From: Histoplasma ohiense
Taxonomy: Eukaryota; Ascomycota; Eurotiomycetes; Onygenales; Ajellomycetaceae
Assembly: GCA_017607445.1 (NCBI GenBank)
Contig: JAEVHH010000007.1
Span: forward strand, 124,001-188,000
Reading direction: 5' to 3'
DNA length: 64,000 nucleotides
Below, in pieces: positions 47,427 to 57,630 of the stretch; the first letter of the stretch is position 1, and each line of letters opens with the position of its first letter. The translations under genes were made by a program, and so were the position numbers. Below the pieces are notes generated by a model, which was not told where the DNA came from, did not search any database, and worked only from the letters and a program-made list of their open reading frames with translations.

Positions 47427-48569
47427 TTCGATTCCGATTTTGCATCTTCGCTAACAACCGCTTTTGTGTTCCAGGCAGATCCCGATATAATACCTCTCGG
47501 CCGGCTCCAGTCATACTTAGGACCCCTCATCTCCCATCGTAGGACACCCAAAATCCAAAAGCAATATGCTGCTATAGGAGGGGGCTCACCGATTAGAAAG
47601 TGGTCTGAGTACCAATGTAAGGAGATGTGCAAGATCCTCGACAAGATATCCCCAGAAACTGCACCGCACAAACCGTACATTGCTTTCCGATACGCGGCCC
47701 CATTGACAGAAACTACCTATACACAGATGATCCAAGATGGATTTGGTGGAGGCAAAGGAGGTCGAGCAGTGGCGTTTTCACAATACCCACAGTATTCTTG
47801 CTCCACAACGGGCAGCTCATTGAATGAACTATGGAAGTGGCGTAACCGATTGGAGGGCAAGCGCGCGACTGGGCGAGGCGAGACAGAGGGAGCAATCCAA
47901 TGGAGTGTCATTGACCGATGGCCTACGCATTCGGGCTTAATAGAGGCATTCGCTCAGAACATTGAAAAACAACTTGCGACATACCCTGAAGCAAGGAGAA
48001 ATGACGTCGTTCTCCTATTTTCTGCTCATAGCTTGCCTATGAGCGTTGTCAATCGAGGTATGCCTTCTGTGTGAAATGCCAATCAACTCATATATTGACT
48101 TAAGTATGTAGGAGATCCATACGCAGCAGAAGTCGCTGCCACCGTCCATGCAGTCATGCGACGACTCAACTTCTCGAACCCCTATCGCCTCTGCTGGCAA
48201 TCCCAAGTCGGCCCTTCAGCCTGGCTGGGAGCCCAAACCAGCGATACGGTTCGAAACTACGTGGAGAAAGGACATACAGACCTTCTCCTAGTTCCCATCG
48301 CCTTTACCAGCGACCATATCGAAACCCTTTTCGAACTAGATCAGGAAGTCATTCATGAGGCCAACAGCCCCGGCGTCAAACGAGTTGAGAGCCTGAATGG
48401 GAACACGGTTTTCATCCAGGGGCTTGCGGACATTGCTGCTGCACATTTGCGCAGCGGACAAACTTGCTCCCGCCAGATGACGCTACGGTGCCAGGGCTGT
48501 ACCAGTGAAAGGTGTCTGGAGCAGAAGAAATTTTTTGCCGGACCTGACTTGGCGGCTCTTGTACGATAG
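47093..48569 (+). CDS. HEM15: Ferrochelatase, mitochondrial, [2Fe-2S] type
   Basis: Three exons: 47,093-47,335, 47,475-48,057, 48,112-48,569, giving 427 residues. It inserts ferrous iron into protoporphyrin IX, the last step of heme synthesis, at the matrix side of the inner mitochondrial membrane. The first 45 residues are rich in Arg, Ser and Thr and lack acids, as in a matrix targeting peptide. The core starts at PTAMVFLNMGGP. The catalytic His is H266 in SAHSLPMSVV. Cysteines C190 (QYSCSTTG), C402, C405 and C410 (RCQGCTSERC) match the spacing of the human [2Fe-2S] ligands; budding yeast Hem15 lacks this cluster. The start is the first ATG giving the presequence. Intron 1 carries a long GTT repeat. 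Head to head with KU70. Confidence 0.96.
47374..47426 (+). repeat. GTT trinucleotide repeat in HEM15 intron 1
   Basis: About 17 GTT units directly after a TTA repeat (47,357-47,371), all inside the 139-bp first intron of HEM15. It makes long meaningless Leu or Val frames. Likely length-variable between strains. Confidence 0.9.
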
Positions 48570-49023
48570 CTAGAGTGAAGGGAGTTGTTTTTTTCTTTTT
48601 GTAATTTCTATTCGTCCGGTTTCACATATGCGTATTTAGGCGTGTGATTATATTCTTGGGTGTTGGACGACTGAATAGGCATCTCACCTTGTATCAACTT
48701 AAAAACGATTTTGATATACCAATATATCAATATACCCTGAATCTATCGCCTTGGAATTCAAAAGAAAAGTTCCGCATTAAAATTGTTGCTATAAATTGCC
48801 TACGTGCGCATGTTTAAGCTAAAGAAAGTAAAGTCTATAACACCGTTTGAGCATGTGAGATCCTTCTTAAAACGAACTATTTAATCACTCCAAACCGGAG
48901 AAAGGGCCTGTCAGAAGTGTGTATCATGTCTTTTAATTTTCATGATTGAAAGATGGACAGATTTAATTCGTTCCGACAGTGGCATCCCAAAACCAATACA
49001 ATCATCATGGTATGAGCCACGCT
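48570..49023. other. Convergent intergenic between HEM15 and the MDR gene
   Basis: Holds the 3' ends of both genes (AT-rich, with TATATCAATATA near 48,717-48,733). No other gene is seen. Confidence 0.55.
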
Positions 49024-50285
49024 CTAGGAGATATTAATGACCACCTTCCCAAAGTGCCTCCGAGACGCCAGATACTCATATGCCTCCCGAGCCTGCTCAA
49101 GAGTAAAGACCTTCGAATCCAACACAGGACGCAGCTTATCGACATTGGCCTCGATCGCCTTACACATCTCCTCCATCTGCAGCAGACTGCCAGTCCACAC
49201 TCCCCGCGCTGTAAACCCACCCATTAAAGCATCAATCAATCCAGGCATCGGCTCTACTTCCTCATGCTTCTGCGGGGCCATAAACCCAATCAGATTAATG
49301 ATCCCATCAAGCTTCACGCTCGCGACGCTCTGCTTCAATGTCGCCGCGCCCACAACGTCGACAACAATATCAACCCCCAGTCCACCAGGCGTCAGCGCCT
49401 TCGCCGCAGCGCCCCAGCCGGGCGTCTCCTGGTAGTTGATAATGTGATCCACACCCAACTTCTCCAGTAAGCGCGCCTTCTCCGCCGACCCCGTCGTCGC
49501 AATCACCATGGCACCCACGGCCTTCGCGAACTGGAGCGCAAACAAACTCACCCCGCCAGTGCCCTGCGTCAGCACCCACTGGCCTGGCAGGATCTGCTTT
49601 CCAGGCAATCCGAACAGGGCATTCCATGCCGTCACCCCGGCGCAGCCGAGTGTTGCGGCTTCGGTGAAGCTTAGGCCTGCGGGCATGGGGACCAGCCCTC
49701 GCTCGTCGAACGCGCCCACGGTGCGTAGAGTGCCGTGGTAGATGCAGCCAAGGCCGGATCGTGACGCTTGTACTGTCATCGGCCCTGCGATGTGCTGTTG
49801 GTTGATGGTGGTCGTGACTTTGTCGCCTGGCTTGAAGCGGGTAACGTTTTTGCCAACAGCAAGGACTGTGCCGGCGCCATCGGAGCCAGGGACTACGTTG
49901 GGTTGAATGGGGATGGGGTAGACGCCGTGTATAATGATGAGGTCGCGGGCCTGATTGTGATAGTTAAGAAGGGGGAAGGAGGTCTTAGGAGCGGATGGGA
50001 TGAGTAGCATACGTTTAACGCAGCTCCTTGAACTATTTGGATAGATCGAGTTATATATGTTAGCGGATTATAATATTTTGCATCCGTGCCCGCCCAAGCC
50101 TCCACTACGCCTCCCTCCCCGCATTCATCTTCATTCCGAAGGGAGTACGTGATCAACTTACGTTTTACCAAAACCTGGTGATCCTCGAGCTCACGCACCG
50201 GCTCCTCGGTGAATTTGAGCGCGTCGAAGCCATTCTGGTGGGCGAGGCTCCATTGCTTCGTGGTCTTGCAGATTGATTGTACCAT
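49024..50285 (-). CDS. Zinc-less MDR oxidoreductase (quinone reductase / alcohol dehydrogenase-like)
   Basis: Three exons on the minus strand: 50,285-50,162, a 14-bp microexon at 50,026-50,013, and 49,950-49,024, giving 354 residues. Introns are 135 and 62 bp (GTAAGT and GTATGC donors). The splice joins VLVK-RAALN-ARDLIIIHGVYP, the usual GroES-like start of the family. Then come VPGSDGAGTVLAVGKNV, GDKV, a Rossmann segment QGTGGVSLFALQFAKAVGA (residues about 185-205) and the C-terminal HFGKVVI. The zinc ligands of classic alcohol dehydrogenases are absent, so it is nearest the NAD(P)H quinone reductase or zeta-crystallin branch. Substrate unknown; probably cytosolic. The microexon acceptor could shift by three bases (AAG or GAG). 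Confidence 0.9.
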
Positions 50286-51277
50286 GGCTACAGGCAGTAA
50301 AATAATGACGACGTCTGGGTGCTTTGCATGGATATATGCATAGGTGAATGGAGTTGGAATTGTCGTCTACCTCTCATTCCTCTTTTGCCCTCTCTCGTCC
50401 TCGATAGTCCCCCTCCGCTCCTTTATACCTGACCATCTGGCCCTCGATGCGGTGTCACCAATGGACATCGGTGGTAAATATCCGCAGCATCCTTGTCCTA
50501 GTACTGTACATGACAAGGAACGTGTTCGAATCAGATAGTGCTCTTGTCGATATCGGATACAAAGCTATGTCGGTTGGAGCGTCCATTCAGTTTGCCCGCT
50601 TTCTCCCCAGACAATCAGCGCATTAAAGGAGTTAGAAGCAGTTAAATTGGTACCGCCGACAAATGCAAATATGACTATTTATCCTGCGGCGATGAGCGAA
50701 TCAACTCCATGGGTTTGGTTGGGTTAAATAAATAGTTAACTAGTTAGGCCACTGAGTTTGTGGTAGTAGAGGTCTCGAACCACCCAAATCCCCAATTTCC
50801 CCTCCAACAGTCTGAGTCCCAAGCCTTCTTTTGCCGGGACGGCCCCGAGTCGGACCAGGGCACTGCCGAGAGCTTCTCCCTGATACAAGAGGGAGGGCTT
50901 CTCGCAGACAGCAATCCCTCCGAGCTGATGCTGGAAAGTAGGAAGCTTAGAAATCAACTCCGGCCAGGGCTCCTTGGAGAGTCTGCCAGCTCGGTATTCC
51001 TACAAGTATCATGACCTGGCATTCCTCATAGTTCATTCAATAAACATGGCACTCTGACGGAGCCTATATCCCTCGGAAAACGACCACAAGCTCTCCATAC
51101 ATATACATACATACATATATCTATATATATTCCCCTGGGATTGTTGTGAGAAGATTGGTGCTGTGGATTTTCCTGCTAAGGAATTATTATCCTCGACCCA
51201 TCACTGAGCTTGATGCGCCGAGACCCTCCTCAGTCCTACTCCGTTATCTCTGACCTGAATAGGTTCCTTCCACGCCA
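50286..51277. other. Divergent intergenic between MDR and MFS genes
   Basis: Presumed promoters of both genes. A minus-strand frame at 50,957-50,736 (73 codons, with GGIAVCEKPSLLYQGEALGS) has protein-like composition but no start context or partner exon that I can find. I leave it unannotated. TATATA repeats lie near 51,100-51,130. Confidence 0.5.
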
Positions 51278-53273
51278 ATGAAAGCGGAGACTACGTTTGC
51301 AGTAGAAGGAGATGAGCCAGTCCACTCTATGTCGAGGTCACGGACCGCTGGCCCTGCTGTGCCAACAGAAACCACCAGACTGCTCGTGGACAATGATATC
51401 CCAACATCGCCATTGGTCGAGAGCGGCAATTCAGACAATCAGGACGGAACTCAGGATGCACTGTTGGAGGAGGAAAATGACCGCAAACCGTGGTGGAAAC
51501 GCCCTTCTGTGAGCATATCCCTTTTGGCATTTTTATATACAGTGCCAGGCCATAAGTATTGGAAACCCCCACCACAATCATGGTTCCTTTGGGTGGCAGA
51601 AGAGCAGTGGAGGTTGCCGATACTTACGGCCCGGTACAGCACCTTCTCCCGTTGCGTTTTATACTAATCTATTAATTGTTTTATATTCATTTGGATTTCG
51701 GGTAGATATTCTGGGTACTACCTCCACTTTTCCCATTCACGATTGCATTCGGGGGAGTCGTCGTGCCGCAGATAAATCTCGCCTTGACATTGATTTGCCG
51801 CCAATATCTATCAGACAGGGCGACAGAAGACCCTTCCTTTACTTTTGCTCCCGTCATCTTTGGAAACACGAACCCCCAATGTCGGATTCCCGAGATCCAA
51901 TCCCGAGCCTCGAGACTTCAACTGCAACTGAACTTAATATCTGGTATCCTCGCAGCCATCACAAGCCCGAGACTTGGGACTCTGACCGATGGCTATGGCA
52001 GAACTAAGATCGTTGCCCTCTCGGGATTTGGCATGTTTCTCGGCCAACTTGTCATGGCGATGGTGGCGGCTCAAGATGGTAGGATATCGGTCAATATTTT
52101 GCTCCTAGCAGCAATGTTTGATGGATTGTTTGGATCCTTCACGACAGCGGTAGCTCTTACTCAGTCATACGCGGCAGATTGCGTACCGCCACATAACAGA
52201 AACGTAGCATTTGGATATTTCTATGGCGTTTTATTTGGTGGCATTGCTCTGGGTCCCTTGCTTGCTGGATATCTCATCAAGTGGACGGGCAATATCCTTT
52301 ACCTATTCTATTCCGTCTTAGGTTGCCTGCTATTCTTCATCCTATTTATGCTTTTCGCTGTGCCGGAGTCACTGTCGGAAGCTCGCCAATTGGCTAATCG
52401 CAAGAGTCAAGGGATAGGCCCTCTCAAGTTCCATCAAGTTCTTTCCTGGTCGCGAGGGGATTTTAATCCGTTGAATCTCTTGAAGCCCCTCTCTATCCTG
52501 TTCCCAAGCTCCACAAGCTCACTCGGCGGACGCTCCCTTCGCGAATTACGAATTAATCTCATAATCCTTGCATCCATGGACGCTGTTCTCTTCGGCGTCG
52601 GGATGGGGACTATGTCGATCATCGTGATTTATTCCGAGTACATGTTCGACTGGGGCAATTTTGAGTCTAGCATCTTTGTGTCCGTAGCCAGCTCTGTCCG
52701 AGTTGTTATGCTACTTGTGGCTCTTCCAACAATAACTCGTCTGGTCCGTGGCCCGCTTAGCCAAAGGAGTCGGGTCAACACTGGCTCCGATATGCTGGAT
52801 ATAATCATAATCAGAATATCTACGATGATCGATCTGATCGGATATCTCGGGTACTGCACTGTTCGGACTGGTGGGCTGCTGCTCCTCTCCGGCGCGTTTG
52901 CGTCGATGAGTGCAATGGCATCGCCAACGCTCACGTCCTCGTTGACGAAGCATATCCCCGCTAATAGGACCGGCCAGCTGCTAGGTGCGCTTGGTCTGCT
53001 TCATGCACTTGCGCGCGTGGTGGCGCCGACAATTTTCAACTTGATATACAGCTCAACCGTCGGTACGCTACCACAGGTTGTATTTATGTGCCAAGTCGCT
53101 ACATTATTTTCGATAGCGATGGCATCCTTTTTCATTAAACCGCATGGTATGTCACGGCAGCATCAATCCCCAAATCCCATTTTATATCCAATCTATTGAC
53201 TGCATTGCTAGTATATATGGACGACAACTTTGAGCCACACGATGACAACCTGGAGACAGGAGAGCAAGATTAG
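51278..53273 (+). CDS. Major facilitator superfamily transporter, unknown substrate
   Basis: Three exons: 51,278-51,508, 51,706-53,146, 53,212-53,273, giving 577 residues. Residues 1-77 are a hydrophilic cytosolic N-terminus ending KPWWKRPS. Exon 2 starts IFWVLPPLFPFTIAFGG, the first membrane segment. The loop 2-3 signature appears as LGTLTDGYGRTK, and about twelve hydrophobic segments follow, with a long central loop (residues about 285-340). The last exon gives an acidic tail (VYMDDNFEPHDDNLETGE). Intron 1 is long (197 bp) and its boundaries rest on GTGAGC and GGTAG, so an additional small exon cannot be excluded. The family moves small solutes or drugs by proton coupling. The substrate is not readable from sequence. 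Confidence 0.88.
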
Positions 53274-53992
53274 TTGAGGATATGGTATCGTTTTGTGGAA
53301 TTCTTGTGACCGATTCGGCGTCCTTTTTCCAGTTCCCTCTCAACCTATCTGCAACAGTCAACCCCAGGATAACTTTGGAATAGGTATCAGTACTCCGTAA
53401 ATCTAGGAAATTTCAAGTTGGAACTCTTTTGTAGGGTATAAAATTCTGGATTGATTTGGTTCGTTGGCTCCTTTGAAGATATTGGTGCAGGTAAGTTTAG
53501 CCTTTTGCCCTTGATTTCCGGCGTTTTCCTGGTGGTGTTGGTGGGCAGTAGACGTGGCAAATTTCCTTTCCTGTTTATATTGTTTTGCGGCCTGAATTTC
53601 GTTCAGTGTTGTTTTTTCATTATGGCATTCGCAACCTGTAAATACAGCTCTTGAAATTATAGAATCTACTTGTATGTAGCAAAAAGCATCTTATATACGG
53701 AGTACCAGCGGCTCAATTACAAGATCACGTGTTATCGCCAAGAAGTAAGCCTATCTCCAACGACTTAGCCCATCCGGAAAAAAAGTCATCGACAAACTCC
53801 CATGGAATTGCTGGCACTTTTTCATTTACATCAGGACCATCTCTTCCCAGAACGCCGCTCGTCACATTGCTCACTGTAGAAGCGGCCATTGCGCCTTCTA
53901 TTCCGCCTAGGAAACCTTGGTCCATGGGTTTCGCTTGATGGATTGTCAATCAGACCTGGTTCCCGAACCTCCCTGAAACAGCCTTCGTCACA
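53274..53992. other. Intergenic between MFS and PPR genes
   Basis: Contains two copies of the 9-mer TACTCCGTA (53,391-53,399, and complement at 53,696-53,704). A minus-strand frame at 53,949-53,725 (74 codons) is open, but I cannot recognise it. Confidence 0.5.
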
Positions 53993-56905
53993 ATGTTCCC
54001 CCGCCAATCCGCTCGAACTGGGGTTCCGTCTCGTAATGCATTACGTGTTCTCCGACAGCTAGCTTTGGCTGGGTCAGCCATTGGAGCCATTGGGGGGTTC
54101 TGTGCCGTCGGAACTATTACCTACGACCTCCATCGCCGGGTTCGGTTTGCCGAACGCATTGTCGAATCCAAGCGAAGTCTCCAGACGTCATGTCCAAATT
54201 ACAATGCTGGCGCTGGAGCTACGACTGTAGCTCAAATGATGGAGGCTGCGGAAGCTGGCGAGTTCCTTGGTCTGGCATCCTTTAAGAAGAGAAGCGAGCG
54301 CAAGAGGCATCAACTTGCCAATAGCCCAGAAGCGAGCATGGATCGTGCCGATGATGCAGACCCTCGGGAATCCCACATGACGGGAGTCAGTGATAATAGC
54401 ATTGGTGTGGCCAACGAATCTTTCGAGACCGCCGGTCAAACTCCACGTGAGGCCTTAAAACCCCCCGTTCGCTCGTCAGCGATCAGCCAACCTCAAGGCA
54501 TTGTTCAAGTGCTCCCTCAGCCATCATTTTTCTTAAATAAATATAAACCTAAATTGAAGAGTCGCAAAGAAGTGCGTACGGATCTGGCTTATCCCATGAG
54601 TGTCCCGCCAGAATTTCGAGAAAAGTACCAAGATTTACCGCCGAGTGACCCTTCTCTTGCCGTGCAGAGATTTTTGGATCACCACATGCTTGATGAAGCT
54701 ACCATAAGATTTTTACGTGATGCGAATGCAACTTCGAAAGCCAACGAGGAAGCCAGGAATGACATTGCTGTCCATCTTTTGTACACAAGTTTGCATAGAA
54801 ACAGGATCCACCTCGCACAGAAGCTCTTCTACTGGTTCGAAGCTAACCAAAAGCTCACTCCCGCGTTATGGGAGATCATGCTGTTGGCGATGTGGAAAAA
54901 TGGGAGGTTTGAGTCGCTAGCGACTCTATACCTAAAATATGCTAAAGAGTTTGAACTCACTCCCGTATTGTTGAGGGTTGTACTTAAGTCTCTTATCAGT
55001 TCACACCGATTATCCGAGGCTAAGACCGTGTTATTCAAATACGCCGGAAATGATACGGACTGCGGCGCATGCGGAATATATCTTGGTGGGCTGTGGAGCA
55101 GAACTCGAAGTATCGTCCTCATGGAAACGCAATTTCGAAAATTGCTGGACACTTTGGCATCTTGTCGAATCTCCCCTACGGAGAAGCTCTTCGACCCATT
55201 GCTGGGCGCATATGTCGAGTTTGGAATGTCCGACAAGGCTGATATGCTCGTTAAGACTATGCAAGACACCTACAATATCCCGCTCAAAACGCGAACGCTA
55301 GGACTCGTTGCGTACGGAAAGGCAGTGAACTGCGATTGGGATGGGGTAAGAAGCACCTTGGCGCGGATGCATGAACTTGGGCTGTCAGCAAAAGATCCGT
55401 TTAGATTCACGCAGATGTTCCACCGTGTTTTCCTCGAGTTTTGGATTGCAAATTCGGGGAATGCAATTCACCAGTTCGTTTTCGATGCAATCAATACCTA
55501 TGGGCTGGTACCTGACAAACTGCTTTTCGATCAAATCATCAAAGCCATTATACAGAAAGGGACTGTGGAAATGGTAGAGGAAATTTTACAAACGGTGAAA
55601 GAGAAGGGTTGGAAGCTCAAACTGGAACGACCTTACTTCATGGAACTGCTCCAGGAAGCGCGTCTATCTGCAAAATGTAGCCCCACTGGTTTATGGAGAA
55701 TGTTCCGTGCGACTGAACAGAAGTATGGCTACGCAGCCACATCCCGCCAAGTGCTGGGATATGATGCCACTTCGTTCCCGCTCAATGAATCGGAAAAGAA
55801 GCCCAATTCACAAGAAACTGCAGCTATGTGGCGACGAGCCATGTCGATGCCGGAGTCTTCAAGACATATAAGACAATTTACACCGCTACATACCCAGATG
55901 ATGTATTTTATAAATGCCGGAAAACCGGAATTATCCCTAACTTCCTTCCAAGATGCCAAAAAATCCGGTATGGTCATGAAACATCTACACCTAGATTTGG
56001 CCGTGACTGCCAGTATTCTGCTCCACGGAGATACACGGGATGCGAAAACAATTCTGCAGGAATTCGAGACACTGCAGCTCCCGAGCAAACCTGTTACCTC
56101 CCAATTCTTCCAGGCGGTAATGCAAGCAAGCGAAATGGGTGAGATAGAAGTCGTAAAGATGGCAGTCTTGAATTTCTACAACATCCGACAACAGAAACTC
56201 CTGCCTGTTAAGCACCACGCAGCGTCTACCGTTGCAGCTCGACTCCTGGATATCGGCAATAACGCTGCAGTCCTTGATATGTTCCGGGCAATCAACCAAT
56301 CCAAATACACTGCCTTCGCACCATTCGATCCCGTTGCGATAAAATTCATTGCCAGAGCATTTTATCGCTCGGGAAACGTCAAGGGCGTTAGGTGGGCGAT
56401 ATTTACGGGGCTCAAACGCCCATCAGCAGTCAACCGCGATCTTTGTGATGAGATCAGTTTCATCGTTTCAAGATCCAAGAATATCTATCCCCTGCCAAGC
56501 AACTATACGAGAGAAAGCTTCAATCGGGAGATGGCGCATATCTCGAAATTGGCACGGATTCTACGTCACACATTCAAGGCTAGAAAATTCGGACCTGATC
56601 GCTTTATTTCGTTCCCGGAGGCCATAGAAATGTTGAAGGGCCAGACCAGGACGCCTGAATCGAACACTGGTTCCGGTAACGGCCTGGAGAAGGGTCCACA
56701 GCTTAAAGGCTACAAATTTGAGGATTTACGGTACACGGATTATATTGTCAGGAACTGGAAGGAGCGTGCGGAGTTGGAGAAATGTTTCTCGCCAGATGCG
56801 GCCGAGGAACGGGATTGGAGTGAAAGTGGCGTATTTGCAGACGGAGCCGAGGATCCCTTCGAGGAGCCAACTATGGAGGAATCCGCGCGGCTTCGTGTCG
56901 TATGA
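53993..56905 (+). CDS. Pentatricopeptide repeat (PPR) protein, mitochondrial
   Basis: A single exon of 970 residues. The N-terminus (MFPRQSARTGVPSRNALRVL) is Arg and Ser rich without acids, as in a mitochondrial presequence. It is followed by a hydrophobic stretch at about 24-45 (LALAGSAIGAIGGFCAVGTI) that may anchor it to the inner membrane. From about residue 215 onward helical pairs typical of PPR repeats follow one another (for example LFDPLLGAYVEFGMSDKADM, LFDQIIKAIIQKGTVEMVEE). PPR proteins bind organelle RNA and act in its processing, stability or translation. The specific target is not deducible. The C-terminal 60 residues are acidic. Confidence 0.87.
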   Translation: MFPRQSARTGVPSRNALRVLRQLALAGSAIGAIGGFCAVGTITYDLHRRVRFAERIVESKRSLQTSCPNYNAGAGATTVAQMMEAAEAGEFLGLASFKKRSERKRHQLANSPEASMDRADDADPRESHMTGVSDNSIGVANESFETAGQTPREALKPPVRSSAISQPQGIVQVLPQPSFFLNKYKPKLKSRKEVRTDLAYPMSVPPEFREKYQDLPPSDPSLAVQRFLDHHMLDEATIRFLRDANATSKANEEARNDIAVHLLYTSLHRNRIHLAQKLFYWFEANQKLTPALWEIMLLAMWKNGRFESLATLYLKYAKEFELTPVLLRVVLKSLISSHRLSEAKTVLFKYAGNDTDCGACGIYLGGLWSRTRSIVLMETQFRKLLDTLASCRISPTEKLFDPLLGAYVEFGMSDKADMLVKTMQDTYNIPLKTRTLGLVAYGKAVNCDWDGVRSTLARMHELGLSAKDPFRFTQMFHRVFLEFWIANSGNAIHQFVFDAINTYGLVPDKLLFDQIIKAIIQKGTVEMVEEILQTVKEKGWKLKLERPYFMELLQEARLSAKCSPTGLWRMFRATEQKYGYAATSRQVLGYDATSFPLNESEKKPNSQETAAMWRRAMSMPESSRHIRQFTPLHTQMMYFINAGKPELSLTSFQDAKKSGMVMKHLHLDLAVTASILLHGDTRDAKTILQEFETLQLPSKPVTSQFFQAVMQASEMGEIEVVKMAVLNFYNIRQQKLLPVKHHAASTVAARLLDIGNNAAVLDMFRAINQSKYTAFAPFDPVAIKFIARAFYRSGNVKGVRWAIFTGLKRPSAVNRDLCDEISFIVSRSKNIYPLPSNYTRESFNREMAHISKLARILRHTFKARKFGPDRFISFPEAIEMLKGQTRTPESNTGSGNGLEKGPQLKGYKFEDLRYTDYIVRNWKERAELEKCFSPDAAEERDWSESGVFADGAEDPFEEPTMEESARLRVV

Positions 56906-57630
56906 TCTATCGAGATGTCCTTTCCTGTTTCTGTATATAGTAAAGTTACTACCCTGGGCGTTTAGAACGGTCATTTTCATTTTCATATTTTCATATTTTT
57001 TTTTTTTTTTTTTCAATTCAATAAAATGCATATTCTTTCCTGTGTATCTTTCAACTTTTCTGGCTTTTCATTTTCATTTTCGCACTTTTCGTCTCATCCT
57101 GTTTCTTTTGGCCGAGTCAACTCATACCTAGATAATTTTGTGTCCACCGTACCTAATGGACATGGCCGGAGTTTTTGTTCCCGTAATGAGCCACTGGTTT
57201 TGATATAGCACCATATAATCTTTAGTAATAATTAGTAGCACACCAGTGGCATCACCAGTCTCGTACGACGTTCCGTATCGCTGCAATGGTTGAACTAGCA
57301 AAATCTAGCCAGGAACATTCGGACAATCACATGCTTGGAAGCGGCGTTACTAAATTTGCCAAGTCGATGATTAATCATGACTGTCTCATTTTATTGACCA
57401 TACCACCAATCACAGCATGCATGTATGTACCTTAACAACTTTTTTTGAGTGGGAAATTTGTTCCCAAGCAATTCTCCCAGATAAAACTTCTACTGGCCTG
57501 TCACCCCCTATATCTAACTCTAGAAATTATGCTGCTGCTACGCCGCCCATCCTTATACACCGTTAATATACCTTTCTGATTCTCGTCTCGACTCGTGCAG
57601 AATTGTACCCTCGTTCGCATTCCCCACAGC
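56906..57630. promoter_or_regulatory. 3' flank of PPR gene and ERG1 promoter
   Basis: A T run at about 56,997-57,013 marks the probable 3' UTR. Nearer ERG1, TCACCCCC at 57,501-57,508 resembles half of the sterol regulatory element bound by fungal SREBP (TCACNCCAC) but does not match it fully. No gene in between. Confidence 0.4.

Noticed and set aside
47317..47680. Long Leu, Val or Asn homopolymer frames on both strands
   Set aside because: Products of the GTT microsatellite in HEM15 intron 1.
50736..50957. 73-codon minus-strand frame with protein-like composition
   Set aside because: No start context, no adjoining exon and no family recognised. Left as intergenic.
53725..53949. 74-codon minus-strand frame between the MFS and PPR genes
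   Set aside because: No recognisable domain, partner exon or start context. It may be chance.
57501..57508. Sterol regulatory element upstream of ERG1
   Set aside because: TCACCCCC differs from the fungal SREBP consensus at key positions. Only mentioned as a weak candidate.
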